Shown: positions 1-13,300, counted from the first letter of the stretch. The stretch: DNA of 64,000 nucleotides from Klebsormidium nitens (GCA_000708835.1 DF237010.1:117345-181344); one strand, 5' to 3'. A program made the numbers and translations. The notes: generated from the sequence alone by a model not told the origin.

Positions 1-588
1 AGTGCATAGACCAGACTCCGACAGAGTGTATGGGTATTGGGCCTGCGTGGGCTCTGGAACTCTGAATCTGTATACCTAAACGAAAGCGGCGGCAGCAATG
101 ATAGGGTAGCAGGTTAAACAGGATGCACTTAATGCAATGGTCCCTACGTTTTTGCGCTACACATCATACTGAAAGGAGTCTGTCCAGATGTTGTGTCTAG
201 CAGCGTGTTAGATGCATACAAGCGGGACGAATCACTCAAATCTAAGAACGAGCATGTTGACGTGTCACAAGGATTGCCACCGTCCTGAATATCACATCAT
301 ATCATATCGAGCGGTATCATTCCATGATGGTAGGGCGTCGCAGATTGGGATAGTTTGAGCACCGCTCGTGCATGACTTTTAGAGGGTATAGAAGATTCTC
401 AATCTCCGGATGCGAATCAGCCTTAAGGTGCATCGTTGAGATTTCCGCTCAGATGATATGCTCTCAGTGAACCTATGGTGATCTCTTAATGCTGGTTGAA
501 CCTCAGAGAGGTCTACACCAGCTGATCAGCAAAGAATAAGTATCCGTGAGATCAACAACCGCAACTCAGAGCGTTGTTTCTCCTACTT
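1..588. other. 3' flank of the ERdj3B-like gene, no gene seen
   Basis: This stretch lies downstream of the stop codon of the minus-strand DnaJ gene and probably includes its 3' UTR. I see no credible coding exon, RNA gene or repeat in it. A short CATCATATCATATC run near 293-308 is simple sequence only. Confidence 0.5.
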
Positions 589-3500
589 TCAATGCGTAAA
601 ATTGTCTCGGATCACCTTTTTCTGAGCGTCTGTTAGTGAGGGCGGGAAGGCGACTGTAAAGGTCACATAAAGGTCCCCCTTTCTGTTGCTTTCGTAAGCA
701 GGCATCCCCTCTTCTTTAACCTTCCGGACTTCTCCAGGCTTCGTAACTCCCTGCATAGACCAATCATGGACAGACGCTCAGCTCTGGGGCGAAGTCTGCC
801 AGCAGGTGCTTCAAAACAATCGGCACACTTCGCAAACCTGCGCCCCATTTTCGGTGGACGGAGATTGGATGGCATAAGGTGCTGAGGAAACAAGCGGAAA
901 TCACGTTTTTGCCTGCCACAGAGTACCTCAAAAAGGTCTGGGGAGACATACCTTGAACCCAACAGCCACTTTATGCCCGTCCAAATGGGTGATGTCCTTC
1001 TCAAACCCAACCAAGGCATCAACCTGCGAAGTCGGGCACAGCTCGCCAGCGTTGGTCTTAAAGGCGGCCGGAGTCTTTGACAGCAGTCACGAATGACTAT
1101 TGAAAAGAGTCTACGGCAGCCATGTCCCCATATGGAACAGCAGACTATTCAACGAACTCCGAGAGGAGACGTAAGCAGGCAGGTTACTGGTGGCTATCGA
1201 GGATACATAAGCAGCCAGGAATGTTAGCAAACCCGGGAGGAGACAAATGCAGGATCTCACCAGAGAAATTGTGACCTGCATATGGAGGTCGTCTCCTTCT
1301 CGTCGGAACGTCTTGTGCGGTCGAGTTTTAATCAAAAACTGCACGAGGCAGCCCAGAGGATTTCAGAAACAAGAGCACAAAGTTCGACGAGCTTCCCCAG
1401 TCGCTTCCCTGAGAGAGGAAACGAGAAAGAAGAGACTTCTTTGAGAAAAAGAAAAAGAAGTGGGATAACAGTCTTAGTTTGCCATTCCGTCGGAGTCAGC
1501 TCGAAAGCGGTCGGTCTCTCACAATGTCCTCGACGCATCCATGGCTCATCAACGAAGGACGATTACAGGCGACAAGCAGAGAAGGCCTGGGCCTTGGAGA
1601 GATTGACGGGCAGCTGATCATTGCTTGATTGGGGCAATGGACGCCTAGTCAGACGCTGAGACCTCTGTAACAAAACAATTGGACGACATGATTGATCAGT
1701 GGACGCACCTTGAGGTCCCCTGCCTCGCCATCCATGATCGGCTCGCCTTCTTCGAAGAAGACAATCTCCTGCAGAACGACACCGGGGCAGATTAGTCGTC
1801 AAGAGCGCTCGCGTGAGCAACTCGGATCTAGCGGACTGCTGAACAATAACCTTACGAACGAGCTTCAGATTAAACTCTGGAGCCCCGCATTCCCAGCCGG
1901 CCTGTCGAAATCCCGCTTTGACATCTCCCGGCTCACATCCGCTGGCAGCCAAAGCATACATAGTAAGGAAGGGACGCTGCGCACCTGTCCTTCCTTCATT
2001 CCCTTCTCCACGTCCACATTGATGTACTCTCCTTCCCGGTCCAGCTTCACGTTTGGACACTCCTCGCAGGTCTGCAAACAAAGCGGGCTAGGTCAACTAG
2101 ATAACGCTCCGGAAGGAGATCTAATCTCGAAACCAAAACGGATCAAAGAGGCTAATCGAAGATCATACACTCCCACCGAACCTTCCGCTAATAATGGCAT
2201 AAATGCAATTGACAACCACAACATATCTGTTTGATTTCGAAGCAACATGCGCACCGGACCCCCCTTGCTCAACAGCACCACCTACGGCCACTACATACAA
2301 TGGAGGCAACTGCAAAGCGCACCTGTTGGGGGAACTGCTGGAACATGCCCGGCCCGATCTGCTTGGTGATGACCTTGGACTTGCAGTTGCACTTGCGCTT
2401 GCCGGGTGCGGGCTTGTACACCGCCTTCTCGCGGTACACCTTGTACGAGCTGCCCATGTACAGATCCTCCAGCGTGGCCTGCAAATGCACCACCACTGTG
2501 TCGCCCTTCGGAATCTTCTCCTCCTCATCCTCCTGGCCGCCAAAGCCAAAGCCCCCGCCAAAGAATCTGCGCAAGAAGGATAAGGAGTTGGACACTGCGC
2601 AGTAGACTGGGTTCAAGGGTCTGGGACTTGGGATTGGTGCTCGTTGGGATTCAAAAATCGTGAAGTGCTTTGATTGGGTTCGAGGGCCTGAACTTGGGTT
2701 TGGCGCTTGTTGGGACTCAGAAATTGTGAAGTGGTGTAACGGGGTTCATGGGCCTGAACTTGGGATTGACGCTGGTTGACAACAACCGAGGGCGCTTCCA
2801 AAAGACAAGCTCACAACCTGCGGCTTCCGGGGAAAAGTGGTGCCTGCTCGTTTTTTTCCTATGTTTTGTCAAGGCCCAACAAAGTACATGGCCAGATGAC
2901 TGACTCAACCAAGAGTCAGGACTCTCACCCTACATCCAAGCACTTGCCCATAGCCCGCATTGACACCAATCTCTTGGTCGCCAAACCAGACCACCGTAAG
3001 GTCAAAGTACTAATCTTAAACATAGTCTCTAGATGCTGTACACAAAACACAATCCCAAGCCTTTTGGTTCAACTATGGCACTTTCACAGTATCTTGGTTG
3101 CTTTAGGTTGCTTCGAAAGAAGTCGGAAAGTGTGTTGGGCCGTCGACAAGTGTCAATCTCATTCCCCGTATGATGGACAGGAGCTCAACCGCAACATCAT
3201 CAGTGGCATAGTGCACCTGAAAGAGCATCCGGAGTGCGCCTCATTTCAGCAGCTGCTCCGACACTATTTGCACTAGCTTCAACCATGAATTCTCTTCGAC
3301 TCCATGAGCCTAGAAAGAAGCACAAGTTTATTCTGCATCTTTTGATCCAGTGTTTCCAGATGGCCGTTCCTTGTGCGCTACTATCTTGCCAGCTTTCTGT
3401 ACTGAGGAACGTTGAAAGCGAAGGAACCTCCACCCAGACAGGGGAAAAAAAACAGCTGGGATTCGGGACGAGCAAAGAGCTGGGCTTACTGTGAGAAGAT

Positions 3501-4394
3501 GTCATTTGGAAACCCGCCACCTCCTCCACCACCCTGCCCATGCTGCTTCAAGCCCTCCTCTCCATACTTGTCATAGATCTGCTTTTTCTCCTTGTCCGCA
3601 AGCACCTCATAAGCTGCACCACCAAGTCAGTTGACACGTAAAGTGGACGCAGATATAAGTTGCAAAAGGTCAATATTTCCTCGTGTCTGCCCGGGTCGCA
3701 CATCCATCCCATGTTTGCCAGCAAAATGGAAGGGACATATCCTGTAGCAAAGAAACTTCGTGCCAGCCAATCCAAGTACCATGCTGCAGCTCATATAATC
3801 TACAAAGATTCAAGGTATAAATCAGGAATTTCCGTCGACTCCGCTGAGCTTTGCAGATCATACTTGGCTTCCACTGCATCAGCTCACTCGGTACTTTACT
3901 GAAAGATCCTGAGTGGTAACAAAGCCAGATTCCAGACGGTTTGTGGCGATTGCCATGCTCAGACTAGATACTGATGACCAAATTTTCAAAATTACGCTCA
4001 CCGTGCCCAATTTCCTGGAACTTTTTGTGTGCTTCTTCGGTTGGGTTCTTGTCGGGATGGTACTTGAGGGCTAGTTTTCGATAGGCGCTCTTGATCTGGG
4101 CATCGGATGCGTGCTTCGAAACTTGTAGGGTGTCATAGTAATTCCGCCTGCAGTATCAGGTGTTAGGGTTTCGATTTGCTTTCGAAACTTGAGTGGACGT
4201 ACTACCACCAACTGAAAGGACCTTGATTGATCTACAAGCAGGCCCACTCATCAAAAAAATCCAAGAAGCATCGATCAGCTCCGACAAGCTGTGCGTGGTA
4301 GAAGGCAGAAAGATCGAGCTCACCCTGCATAAACCTCATTTGCGAGAAGCAGCAAACACGCAAGCGCTGCAAGCGAAGCTCTGATGAGGTGCAT
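589..4394 (-). CDS. ERDJ3B: ERdj3B-type ER-luminal DnaJ co-chaperone
   Basis: Nine exons: 4324-4394, 4002-4147, 3490-3613, 2323-2566, 1985-2071, 1709-1768, 1261-1338, 952-1023 and 589-750; all phases join, giving 347 aa. The product should be a type II J-protein that hands unfolded clients to BiP/HSP70 in the ER lumen. Residues 1-23 form a clear signal peptide (MHLIRAS then a Leu-rich core ending VYA). The J domain follows at about 26-95 with the HPD triad at 54-56, then a Gly-rich stretch, then the substrate-binding part with [23 protein letters not shown] (Cys173, Cys175) and TCEECPNVK (Cys197, Cys200). The C-terminal half keeps [13 protein letters not shown] and [12 protein letters not shown], as in plant ERdj3B. 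Length matches the family (about 346 aa in Arabidopsis). No KDEL/HDEL tail is seen; the protein ends NFTH. The start is fixed by the signal peptide and the phase-2 donor GTGAGC after exon 1. It is divergent from the bHLH gene. Confidence 0.95.
2608..2780. repeat. tandem repeat, about 66 bp x 2.6, in an ERdj3B intron
   Basis: Three imperfect tandem units begin at 2608, 2675 and 2741; each starts with GGGTTC and continues with a GGNCTGNACTTGGG motif. The array lies in the intron between exons 3 and 4, close to the acceptor of exon 4 (2566). Unlike the repeats in the Pol epsilon gene, this unit does not visibly contain exon sequence. Confidence 0.8.
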
Positions 4395-6461
4395 TATGCC
4401 AGCCCCACAGACGCAGATCTGCACCCCAGCGGACCGCGTTTCTGAGATGAATTTGACAATAGCACCAGCGAGAGGCTGCGTAAGACGTCTACTCAAGAGT
4501 CAGGCACTAACAGGTGTGAAGGTATCAGCAATCAGGATTGATCGTGCCAATGAATCAGATATAGACGGGGATTCGATCAGAGCGCTGCGCCAGGTTTCTT
4601 CTGCCCTCCTTGAAGTTGAAGTCTCTGCTTCCGTCATGGACATTCAGTGATGCAAGTAGTACATAGCACTGCACTTGGAAAGTGTTAATAGGCTAGTGTA
4701 CCAGGCCGTCGTTCTCTACCTCAATTTTTTTGACAGATGACCCGGGCAGTCCGGGCGGTCTGACAGCCATAAATGCTACCCTTCGATACTATTTTGGGTT
4801 CCCGGTACATGGGCGGCTATGGTTAGGGTAGCCAGGTCGAGGCTTAAACCGTCGGGAAAGCAAAGAGTCCCCGGGGAAGGACAGAACAAAGACCTAACCC
4901 GGCGAGTTTACGCGCTTGGCACCCCTACACATTAGAAACCACCAACCTAACCCTACCCTTACCCCGGGCTTCTGACCTTTTTCTAACCAACCGCGGCCGC
5001 CACCGTCCGGGAAGAAGTGAGCCGTCGATATCCTTTCAGAACGCCACGCGGCGGCCGCTGCATTGCGCGTGAGCTCATCAGAGATGGAATGTTTGTGCCA
5101 GTCGTGACACTCGTGGGAGTCCAAACACACAGCTGACAACGGCCTGTTAACACTTTCCAAGTGCAGTGCTTTGACCTTTTTGCTTCAGTGATACACCCAG
5201 CTGCAACCGCTGTACGTGCTGCAATCAGTGCAAAAGCGCTACCCTTAGTGGGTTCTGGCGCCCTGCCAGAAACAGCAAAGGTACGAAAACTTCTTGTCCT
5301 CCTTCCCTGATACCGTGATACGAGCCAGTACGCCAACTCACAAATCACGGCGCACTTTCTGAATCTAAGCTTAGCCAGTAACCCTAATCTCCGGTCCCTT
5401 CACATTTGTCCGTCCGATGTGCTACAACCCGCATATCTTGCGGTCGAAACTTTTCCAAAGTGGATGGGTGTCCCATGACCTGCAGGCTCTAATCCTCGCC
5501 ATTGGCCATGTCACGGAACCCCAATGAATCATGATTCTGATTGGATGTGCTGCGGTGGCAACAAACTCGAAGTTCTTCACTTTCTTCCACTGCTCTAGCC
5601 TCTACTCTCGAGGATACCTAGTGCTTGAAGAGTAAGTGCAGTCGTGTGGGAGTTGTGTGGTGGTGTGCCCTGGCCGCCTGGCAGGGCGCCTTCGAGATTC
5701 ATAGTCGCAATTGCATCGTAGCGGGCTCCACCTTCGAAGTAGCCACTGAATGTTGGATTTGAAAGTATCCAAGAAAAACCAACAAGGTAGAATTCTCGTG
5801 CAACGGTTCACATTGACGTCCTGGCCTCCTGGTGCTCAGAAGGTTGCCTTGAGCGAGCGGGAACAATCCAGACCTATTTACCAAGGGCGGCCTGACATTT
5901 CTGGCCGCGCTCGCGTCAGCATTTCTGTCTTACCAGCTGGTAAGAGCTACTTGCAGTTGGTATAAGAAAAGGTTGTTTTCTTAAACGCAAGACAGAACAA
6001 AGGGGGCTTCTCTCAATACTTTGTGTTTGCAGTAGGCAAGCTGCAGTGGTACAGACAGAGCATATATAGTGTAGGCAAAGCTATTCCAAGAAACATCATA
6101 GAAGAAGATGGATTGCTGAACATCAATTCCTTGAAAGCATATTGTCTAGGAGCTCAAACAACGTGGTTGGTGCACAGGGATTTGTTTGGTAGCGTGATTG
6201 CGTGGGGCGTACTTTTGAAGCGCTGGGGGCTGACCCCAAGACATAACGCAAGCTTGCCCCCCTGCTGACCTGAGAGTAACAGTAAGTGCTTACACACCGG
6301 ACAAACGCGCTTGCTGTTCCAACATTCACGGGAGTGGACGGCTGGTGAGGTGGGTGGCAAGGGGAGGGGCGATGCCGCTGTTGCGCACAGTCCAGGCACC
6401 CCTATGCCACCTCCATTGCTCTTTCTAGGGTGGCAATTGCTTGTGTAGAGTAGACGACTTC
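4395..6461. promoter_or_regulatory. 2.07-kb divergent intergenic region between the DnaJ and bHLH genes
   Basis: This region separates two start codons pointing away from each other, so it should hold both promoters and 5' UTRs. It contains a telomere-like CCTAACCCTACCC tract at 4946-4958, preceded by AGTCCCCGGGGAA at about 4866-4878; the same two motifs occur together near 49092-49165 in a Pol epsilon intron. A TTAGGGTAGCC motif lies near 4823. I cannot place a TATA box or transcription start, and no additional coding exon is convincing. Confidence 0.5.
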
Positions 6462-8592
6462 ATGGAGAGCTCAAAATCTGGAGCGGGTGACCCAACATTG
6501 CGCAACGGAGACTCTGGCACTCCCCCGGCCCCTGCCCTGCCCCCGCGGTTGCAGGCCAAGGATAACAGCCTCAGCCGGGCTGACTCCTTCCAGAGCAAAG
6601 ATGGAAGTTCGGGGGAGTCAAAATCGAAAAGCCACAGCGAAGCAGAGCGACGACGAAGGGAAAGGATAAACGCCCACCTGGGAACACTACGAAATCTGCT
6701 GCCACACCCAACCAAGGTGAGCGTCGAGTACCTGAAATATCCAGCAATTGAAGCCCCAGGCATTTTGAGCAAATTGCAAGCGGTCTCTTAATCCTTCTGC
6801 TTTCTGGAAGCAGAGTGAATCCCCTGTGGGGTATCAGCGTGTTTGTTCATGAGGAATAAAGAACCAATTTGTCTTTGAGTATGCTTGCCTTCTACCAAGG
6901 TTCCTTTCAAGGGGCAAACACGTTTGGTAGTTTACAATGTTTTTCTATAGCTCTTGGGATGACCTCAACCTGAGACAATGATTTCTCCCTGCCTAAGCTC
7001 CCCGCAGAAAATCACGGGCCGGTAATCTATTCCAACACACTTCATAGATATTTCTTTAAGGCCAACTTTGCAATATCACAATTCTTCGCCACGCACTGTG
7101 GATTCCATTTGTGGATTCCATGCTTTTCAATTCTGAAGCATTGTACAGGCCTCCATTGGTTACGTTGTTCAGAGTTCTGTGCATCTTTCCAACTTACTTG
7201 TGCCCCCATGGTTTCACACTGTTTTTTGCAGGCCCCAGGTGCAGCTTGACTAAGTCACCTGAGAAACTCGCCAACACTTCAGAAGCTCGTCTCTTTTCGT
7301 GTCTTCGGTGGGATCCCTCTCCCAACTTCTTGGGACTTGTTTTTTACTGCTCCTCTTTGTTTACTCACACATCGAGGTCCAAATTCAATCCCACATGTTC
7401 GTGGAAAGCTTCAGCATGCACTATCTCTAACGATCACACCTTTTGCTATGGCCAGGCTGATAAAGCGTCCCTGTTGGGCGAGGTGATTGACCACGTGAAG
7501 GAGCTGCAGCGGCAGGCGGACGAAGTTGCGGGGGAGGGGGTGCCGTCCGGTGGGGACAAGGTTCTCGTGACGCTGGATGAGCAAGAAGGGGCGCAGGTGC
7601 TGAAAGTGGCCATGTCCTGCGAGGACCGGCCAGAGTTGCTCACTGAGGTTGTGAAAGCAATACAGAGGTGAGGGCAGCAGAGAGATTGTGAGCACCCTTC
7701 TGTAGTGATCTTTGTCAGAAAACGTATGTTTAGGGCGTTTTGAGTGCATTCTGAGGTTTGGGGCCCACTCAGATGAAGGTGAGGTTTGGCTGTAAGCAGT
7801 GAAAATGAACATACCAGCAACTCATACGAGCTGCTCGCAGTATTCCAAATTCCCTAAAGGTAAGAAACCAGTTTGGTAAGTTCTACAAGCATCAAAAGAG
7901 CGCAGTCTATTCCGTACCACTGGAAATTGGCGATAGGACAGATGACGAGAAGAAGATTTGAATCTGTCCAACGACTTTCCAATTTGAAGTTCAGTTTACG
8001 CTCTGTCTGACATCCAGAGAGTAAGTTCAGGGCAATTTTCACAGTCACTTGATTTCAATATTCGATTCAGGAGTTTAGAATAGCAGACTTTTAGTTCTAA
8101 ATCCTTGCTGAGTCTATCTCTGCGCTGAACTTGGAGATTCGCAGGCCCTTAGACAATTGAATCTGGACTGATTACTGTTGCTTTGCAAGGCTACAAACCT
8201 TTCCATTGCCCGTCGGTTTTACCCTTTGCATCTCAAACTCCAATTCATTTCATTTCAGCTCCTTCCTGTGTTACTATATTTAAATGCAGTGTCTCCTTTG
8301 AGTACTTTGACGCTTTAGAGCGATTGTGTTGAAGGAAGTTTCGTGAGGTGGCAGGTGTAAACTTCGGACGCTGCGAGCAGAGATGACCACCCTTGGGGGG
8401 CGCGTCCGCCTCGACTTGCTCCTCGGCAGCGAAGAGGAGTCCAAGGAACAGAAGCTGCCGAAGGACGTCTGCAAGGCCGTCCGGGACGCGCTGACGGCTG
8501 TCATAGAAAGGAACGCGTCGTTGTCGAACCCGAACTGGCCCGAGAGTAAACGGCAAAAGACGGGGAACGGACAAACAGTGACCGCCTCGTGA
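6462..8592 (+). CDS. bHLH transcription factor, TMO5/bHLH32-like, with ACT-like C-terminus
   Basis: Three exons (6462-6716, 7456-7667, 8355-8592) encode 234 aa with consistent phases. The basic helix-loop-helix begins at about residue 57 with SHSEAERRRRERIN; His58, Glu62 and Arg66 are the H-E-R residues typical of E/G-box binding. Helix 2 (ADKASLLGEVIDHVKELQ) starts exactly at exon 2. The C-terminal half contains CEDRPELLTEVVKAIQ and LRAEMTTLGGRVRLDLL, the ACT-like dimerisation region seen in Arabidopsis bHLH32/TMO5, bHLH30, bHLH51 and bHLH106. It should act in the nucleus as a dimer. The ATG at 6462 is the first good start before the domain; a TTG 21 bp upstream is in frame but unlikely to be used. 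Which member of this plant subfamily is closest needs a tree. The N-terminal 56 residues are Ser/Pro-rich and look disordered. Confidence 0.9.
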
Positions 8593-10389
8593 GCGGCTGC
8601 CTTTTGCTGGGAACAAGTTGAGTCAAGTCGATAGGTAAGATTTTTGGAAGAGGCGTCTATTTAGAGGACCCCCATTTATCAGCTGCCCGCCTACCACATG
8701 GGAGGTTATTGGTCGTTCAAGGAGCGGGCTTGGTGATTCATTGCTGAGCTGTCCAGGCGTTTGTGGCGCTTTCCTATGCTTAGGAGACGGAGGAACTAAC
8801 CTCTACCGGCCACGAACTAGTGTTGCTGCCAGAAGGTGCCTGCGCAGCGCCACAAGATTAATTAGTCGCAGATCATACAGGGGTGTAGCCTGAAGTGCAA
8901 CAACAAGTTGGTAGGAGAAGGGTCTGAAGCGTCACCATTCCGGGCGCACTCTGCTTGGAAAGTTGACGTAAGTTGCAAATTCTACATGTCTAGCAAATCA
9001 GGCTTTGGTTAGGATCGTTCGTGAGGGCGACAGTTTGCGGCAGTCTGTGAGTTGCAGAATACTCTCAAGATAATTGATCATGTTGATTTCTTAGAGAGTG
9101 CGTACGTTGGGTTGATTTCGTTATTGTGTGGCCAAGCGTAAGTTTGGACGTATTAACGCTACTTTTGCCAGCGGTGCATGAACAACTTTGTTGACGAATT
9201 TTCAGCTCGCTCGAATTGAGTGCACAATGGATGCACATGTGCGGAAGTGAAAGTCTACTGTCGCTTTAGAATCCCTTGTGCATGTGCTGCCAAAGAATGG
9301 GTTGCATGCAACTGCTGCTTAGTGGCCCCCGAGTGCATTCAGCAATTCACTCGGCCGCCATGTTTATAATCATATGACATAGATATATTAAGGACGCGCA
9401 TGGCAATCATCCTGATCATGTTGCTGCATGCATTGGTATTATAAGGATATATAGTCCGTCGGAGGTATCGATCACTTCCAATCTTACATTCCATCGAAGC
9501 ATGCACTTGGCAACTATAAGAAGGCATGTCGCGAGTAACCTTCACAAATGACAGCATTGTTCTACATCCGTGACGCGCGTTCCTATAAGCGTACATGTAC
9601 TGGTTAGCTACCTAGCAACATGAAACTCAAGCAAGTTCGCATGGACCACTGCACCGCCCGCATACACTACCTCCCCCACTCAGACTAGGTTGTGCACTGC
9701 AGCCCGCCGCCCCGAGCTATAATTGAGCCACACACGTATCGCATGGCACATGCTTTGGTGCGCCAGTATTGTAAGAGGGTATTTGACTACGTATGCACTG
9801 TTGAGCTGCTCATCGCACTGCTCTCACATCTAGCTCACATCTCCCATCTTTCATCATCTCAAGCCTCAAACTCCAGAGTCGTACCTAGAAATTAGAATTT
9901 CGTATGACGGTTGACCGTCCTATTAAAGGATAGTGAAGAATCTACTAGAATCTAGACGGGTCTCACAAATGGCCCAGATGTAATTTTTGATTGCCGACGA
10001 ATGACCGTCCAATACAACGATAAGATCTCATCCGACGGTTTCAATCAAGACATAGTCAGGTCGATCCGATCCAAATCCCAACATTCGCCGTCGGGTTTAC
10101 CGTCGTTCAAATCCTGATTCCTGAAGTTGTGCCCTCATTGGCAGTCATTGCTCAAGCCTCAAGGCCAAGGCGGACAGACTGAGATACCAACCAACGGGCA
10201 GTCTTGGCCAGGTGCAAATGCCAAGCACCTTGAGGCAAATGCGCAGCAGATCACATGGGGGACCTCTTGGAAGACAGGGTGGGGCGGCAGTGGATGCACA
10301 CGATGCCCTAAACCACGGCATCTTGTGTAGGGCCTAAATTCGATGGTCATTGGAGACAAGTACTGCCTTAACTCTTTTCGGTAGACAGG
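8593..10389. other. 1.8-kb intergenic region between the bHLH and helicase genes
   Basis: The region holds the 3' end of the bHLH gene and the promoter of the helicase gene. Between about 9905 and 10110 there is a cluster of short GACGGT/ACCGTC motifs, including a GACGGT-TG-ACCGTC dyad at 9906-9919 and a TGACCGTCC direct repeat at 9912 and 10002. I found no coding exon or RNA gene. The remaining sequence is AT-richer and shows no clear structure. Confidence 0.5.
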
Positions 10390-13300
10390 ATGGGTAGTGA
10401 CAAGACGCGCCCCACAAGCGCAGGGACAATGAGACCTGCGGATTCTGAAGTTGACTCTCAAAGGAGCGGCAAGAGCAATCCTGGAAAAAGGAAGCGGAAC
10501 GACTGGTCAGCGGCGAGCCAAGGCACGAAGCCGATCACCAGCTTCTTTGGGGGCCCTGCAAGAAACAATGGCGCACCGGGCCCTGAATCTTCATCAGCAG
10601 CAGGCAAAGTCTCAGCAGGAGCAGGGACCGGGACTTCTGAGAATGCAGGTGCAGAAGCGTCTGGCCAAGAGTCTGAGCAGCTGCTGGGAGGCAAGAGCAG
10701 AGCTGCATCCCCCCATGGCAAAGTGAAGGAGGAAAGTGGGAGGGGTTCAGGTGCCAAGGCCATAAGTAAGGTGGGGAGGGGCCCCAAGCTCCTGCCTGGC
10801 CAGATGCGGCTCTCAGTTGCACACAGGCTCCCATTCGTGCCCCCCCGCAGAATTGCTGGTGGGGCTCCGGAGAGTGCCACGAATGCAGACCTCCACTGGA
10901 ACCTGCAGCGTCCGCCACCTGCCCCAAAAGAGGCAGGTCCGCCAGCCACTGAGGGTGCGCAAGGTGCCACCATCCCGACTGCCGAACAAGATGGAGATGC
11001 TGCGCAGGCAGGGGCGAAAAGCGTAAGGAGAGAGAGTAAGGAAAAGGAGGAGGGGGGTGGTGGAAAGAGAGTCAAATGTGCGACCACATATCAAGCTGTC
11101 GGGGGCTTCGCCACAGGACACGTCCAGACTGTCCGAACGTCCTTCGACCTGTCCGACCATTTTGAACAGGCCGATGATGCTGAGGGCAGCAGCTTCATGG
11201 CGGCCAATGTGCGCCGAGGGCTTGAAAACCTGAGCGGCCGAACGGGGGGGATGCCGCTAGTTGAAGAGGAGCCTGTAGAAGCAGGGCAGGCACCCCCCCG
11301 GAGAACTGATGCTGCAGAGGCAGGGCCTAGCAACTGGCAGGCATTGGGAGCTCAAAGTAGATCAGATGGTCCAGCTGAGATCAACGGGGGAAGAGTTGGT
11401 GAACAAGCGGGGGGGGTGAGCGGTATGGTGCAGGGGGGAAATATGGGGGAAGGAGTTCCACGGGAGCCTCGGCCAGCACCGCCTGTGCTCAGTGAGGAGC
11501 AGCGCAGGGCTGCGACAAGTGCTTTCAACACACCGCTCATGATCATTGCAGGTATATTTGCGCCTGCTATCGTTTACCTGAATTAAGGACACTTCTGGGG
11601 TTTTAAAGGTTTAGGGTTTTGGGGGTGTGCCTTTTCTTTACATGTGAGTGGACAAATGGCCTCTAATGGTTGCTTGTGGGACCATCAGAGGCTTGTCACT
11701 GCATTCTCCTGGCACGAGTAGAAGCTGTTGAATGCTGAGTTCCCCTAGTGCGCGAGGTCAGGACAATCAAATCATTGTCTCGTGTTCCATTTGGCAGTTG
11801 ACGTGCTTTTGAAGCCAGCTCTCAACTAGGTCCACCAAGGTTGCACGTTGCTTCCTCTCTTGGCTTTGTCTCACCAATCATGCAGTTTCTGTCAAAGCTA
11901 CTCTGTTAAAGGAATGGTTTTGATTAGAGCATGGGAAAGCGGCTCTATGCTTGATCACTTTAATCAACCAGGATGCAAGCCTCGGTTTGTGTTTTGCAGG
12001 GGCCGGAACCGGCAAAACACAGACGATGGCAGTGCGTGTCGTGGAGATGATTCGCCAGGGCATACCGCCAGGAAACATCCTTGCCTTGTCCTTTACTAAC
12101 AAAGCAGCAGCGGAGCTCGAGGAGCGCATTGGAAGGATATACTGGGGTTCCCGGGCGCAGGACAAACCCCCGGTAGACTTGAGCAAACTCACAGTGTCGA
12201 CCTTTCACTCCCTTGGTAAGTGAATCAGATTCTGATGCTAAGTCCTAAATTTTTCCAGGCAAAAGGAGGATGGATTATGCTCAAGGGCCTCTCCCCACAT
12301 TTGCCTGCATGGCAGAGAACAGCACCCTCTAGCCTGTGGTCACAGCTCTTGTGCCATCCTCGTTACAAACCTCTGGTACTCCTAAGGGCTCTATCCTGAG
12401 GTGGTCTTTTTACTCGTCCCTGCTTTCTCTCCCATACAGAATCCCGCCTTGATTCGATGAATCAACTTGTGTGGGCAAACCTAGTCAGAGCCGAGTAATT
12501 ACTGCTTGGCTCAGCGCTGTCATCACAGAGCAGTCAAACCCCAGGAAAAGTGCGCCGTCAACGTCAAACCACTGCCTCATGCGTTCATCTTCTCGTTTCC
12601 ATCTTCGCAGCAGTCCCTATCTTGTGTTGAACGGTCGCGCTGTATTTCTGCAGGCCTGCGGTGGGTGCGCATCTTCCACCGCGCGCTCGGCTTTGAGAAG
12701 ATGCCGGCGGTCTACGAGAAGCGGCAAAAGGAGTTTACGGTGGCCCAGTGCCTCGAGCAATACAAACGAGATGAAGACCGCAAGAAGGCGTGCGGTTACC
12801 TTAAAATGCGTGGAGACGCACCCTGGCAGCGCATCTTCGACAAGTGGAGAGAGGTCAGTTCTGGGCTTGTGTATCTAATTCTGCTTAGCCGCTGACTGCC
12901 CGATATGCGACCAGCTTATTGGAAGCTGGAGGGTCTGATGCCAGAGCGTCTGGTTGCCGGTTCGTCGGTTGTCCCCCTGGGAGCTCGGTTGTTTTGCAAA
13001 CAATTGCAACTGTCCACATGCATCCGGCTCGGCCTGCTTCTAATGTTGATACAGCAGCAGCCGGCTGACTCCACCACTTAATAGAGTGTTCCCGCATGCA
13101 GACTTCCCCCGACAGCTACCGCCAGTGCGAAGACGCCGTGCGCAAGAAGCTCGAGGAGAACAGGCGGAAACGGAAGAAGAAGCAGGACACCGAGGCGAAA
13201 CAGAAACAAAAAGTAGCTCGCACAGACGAGGGCGGAAGCGGCAGGGGCAGGGGCAGAGGCAGAGGGGGCCGCGGCAGGGGGGGTGCTGGGGGGAGGGGGC

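Noticed and set aside
6441-6461. In-frame TTG start for the bHLH protein
   Set aside because: The ATG at 6462 is in frame and sufficient; TTG is not a usual eukaryotic start.
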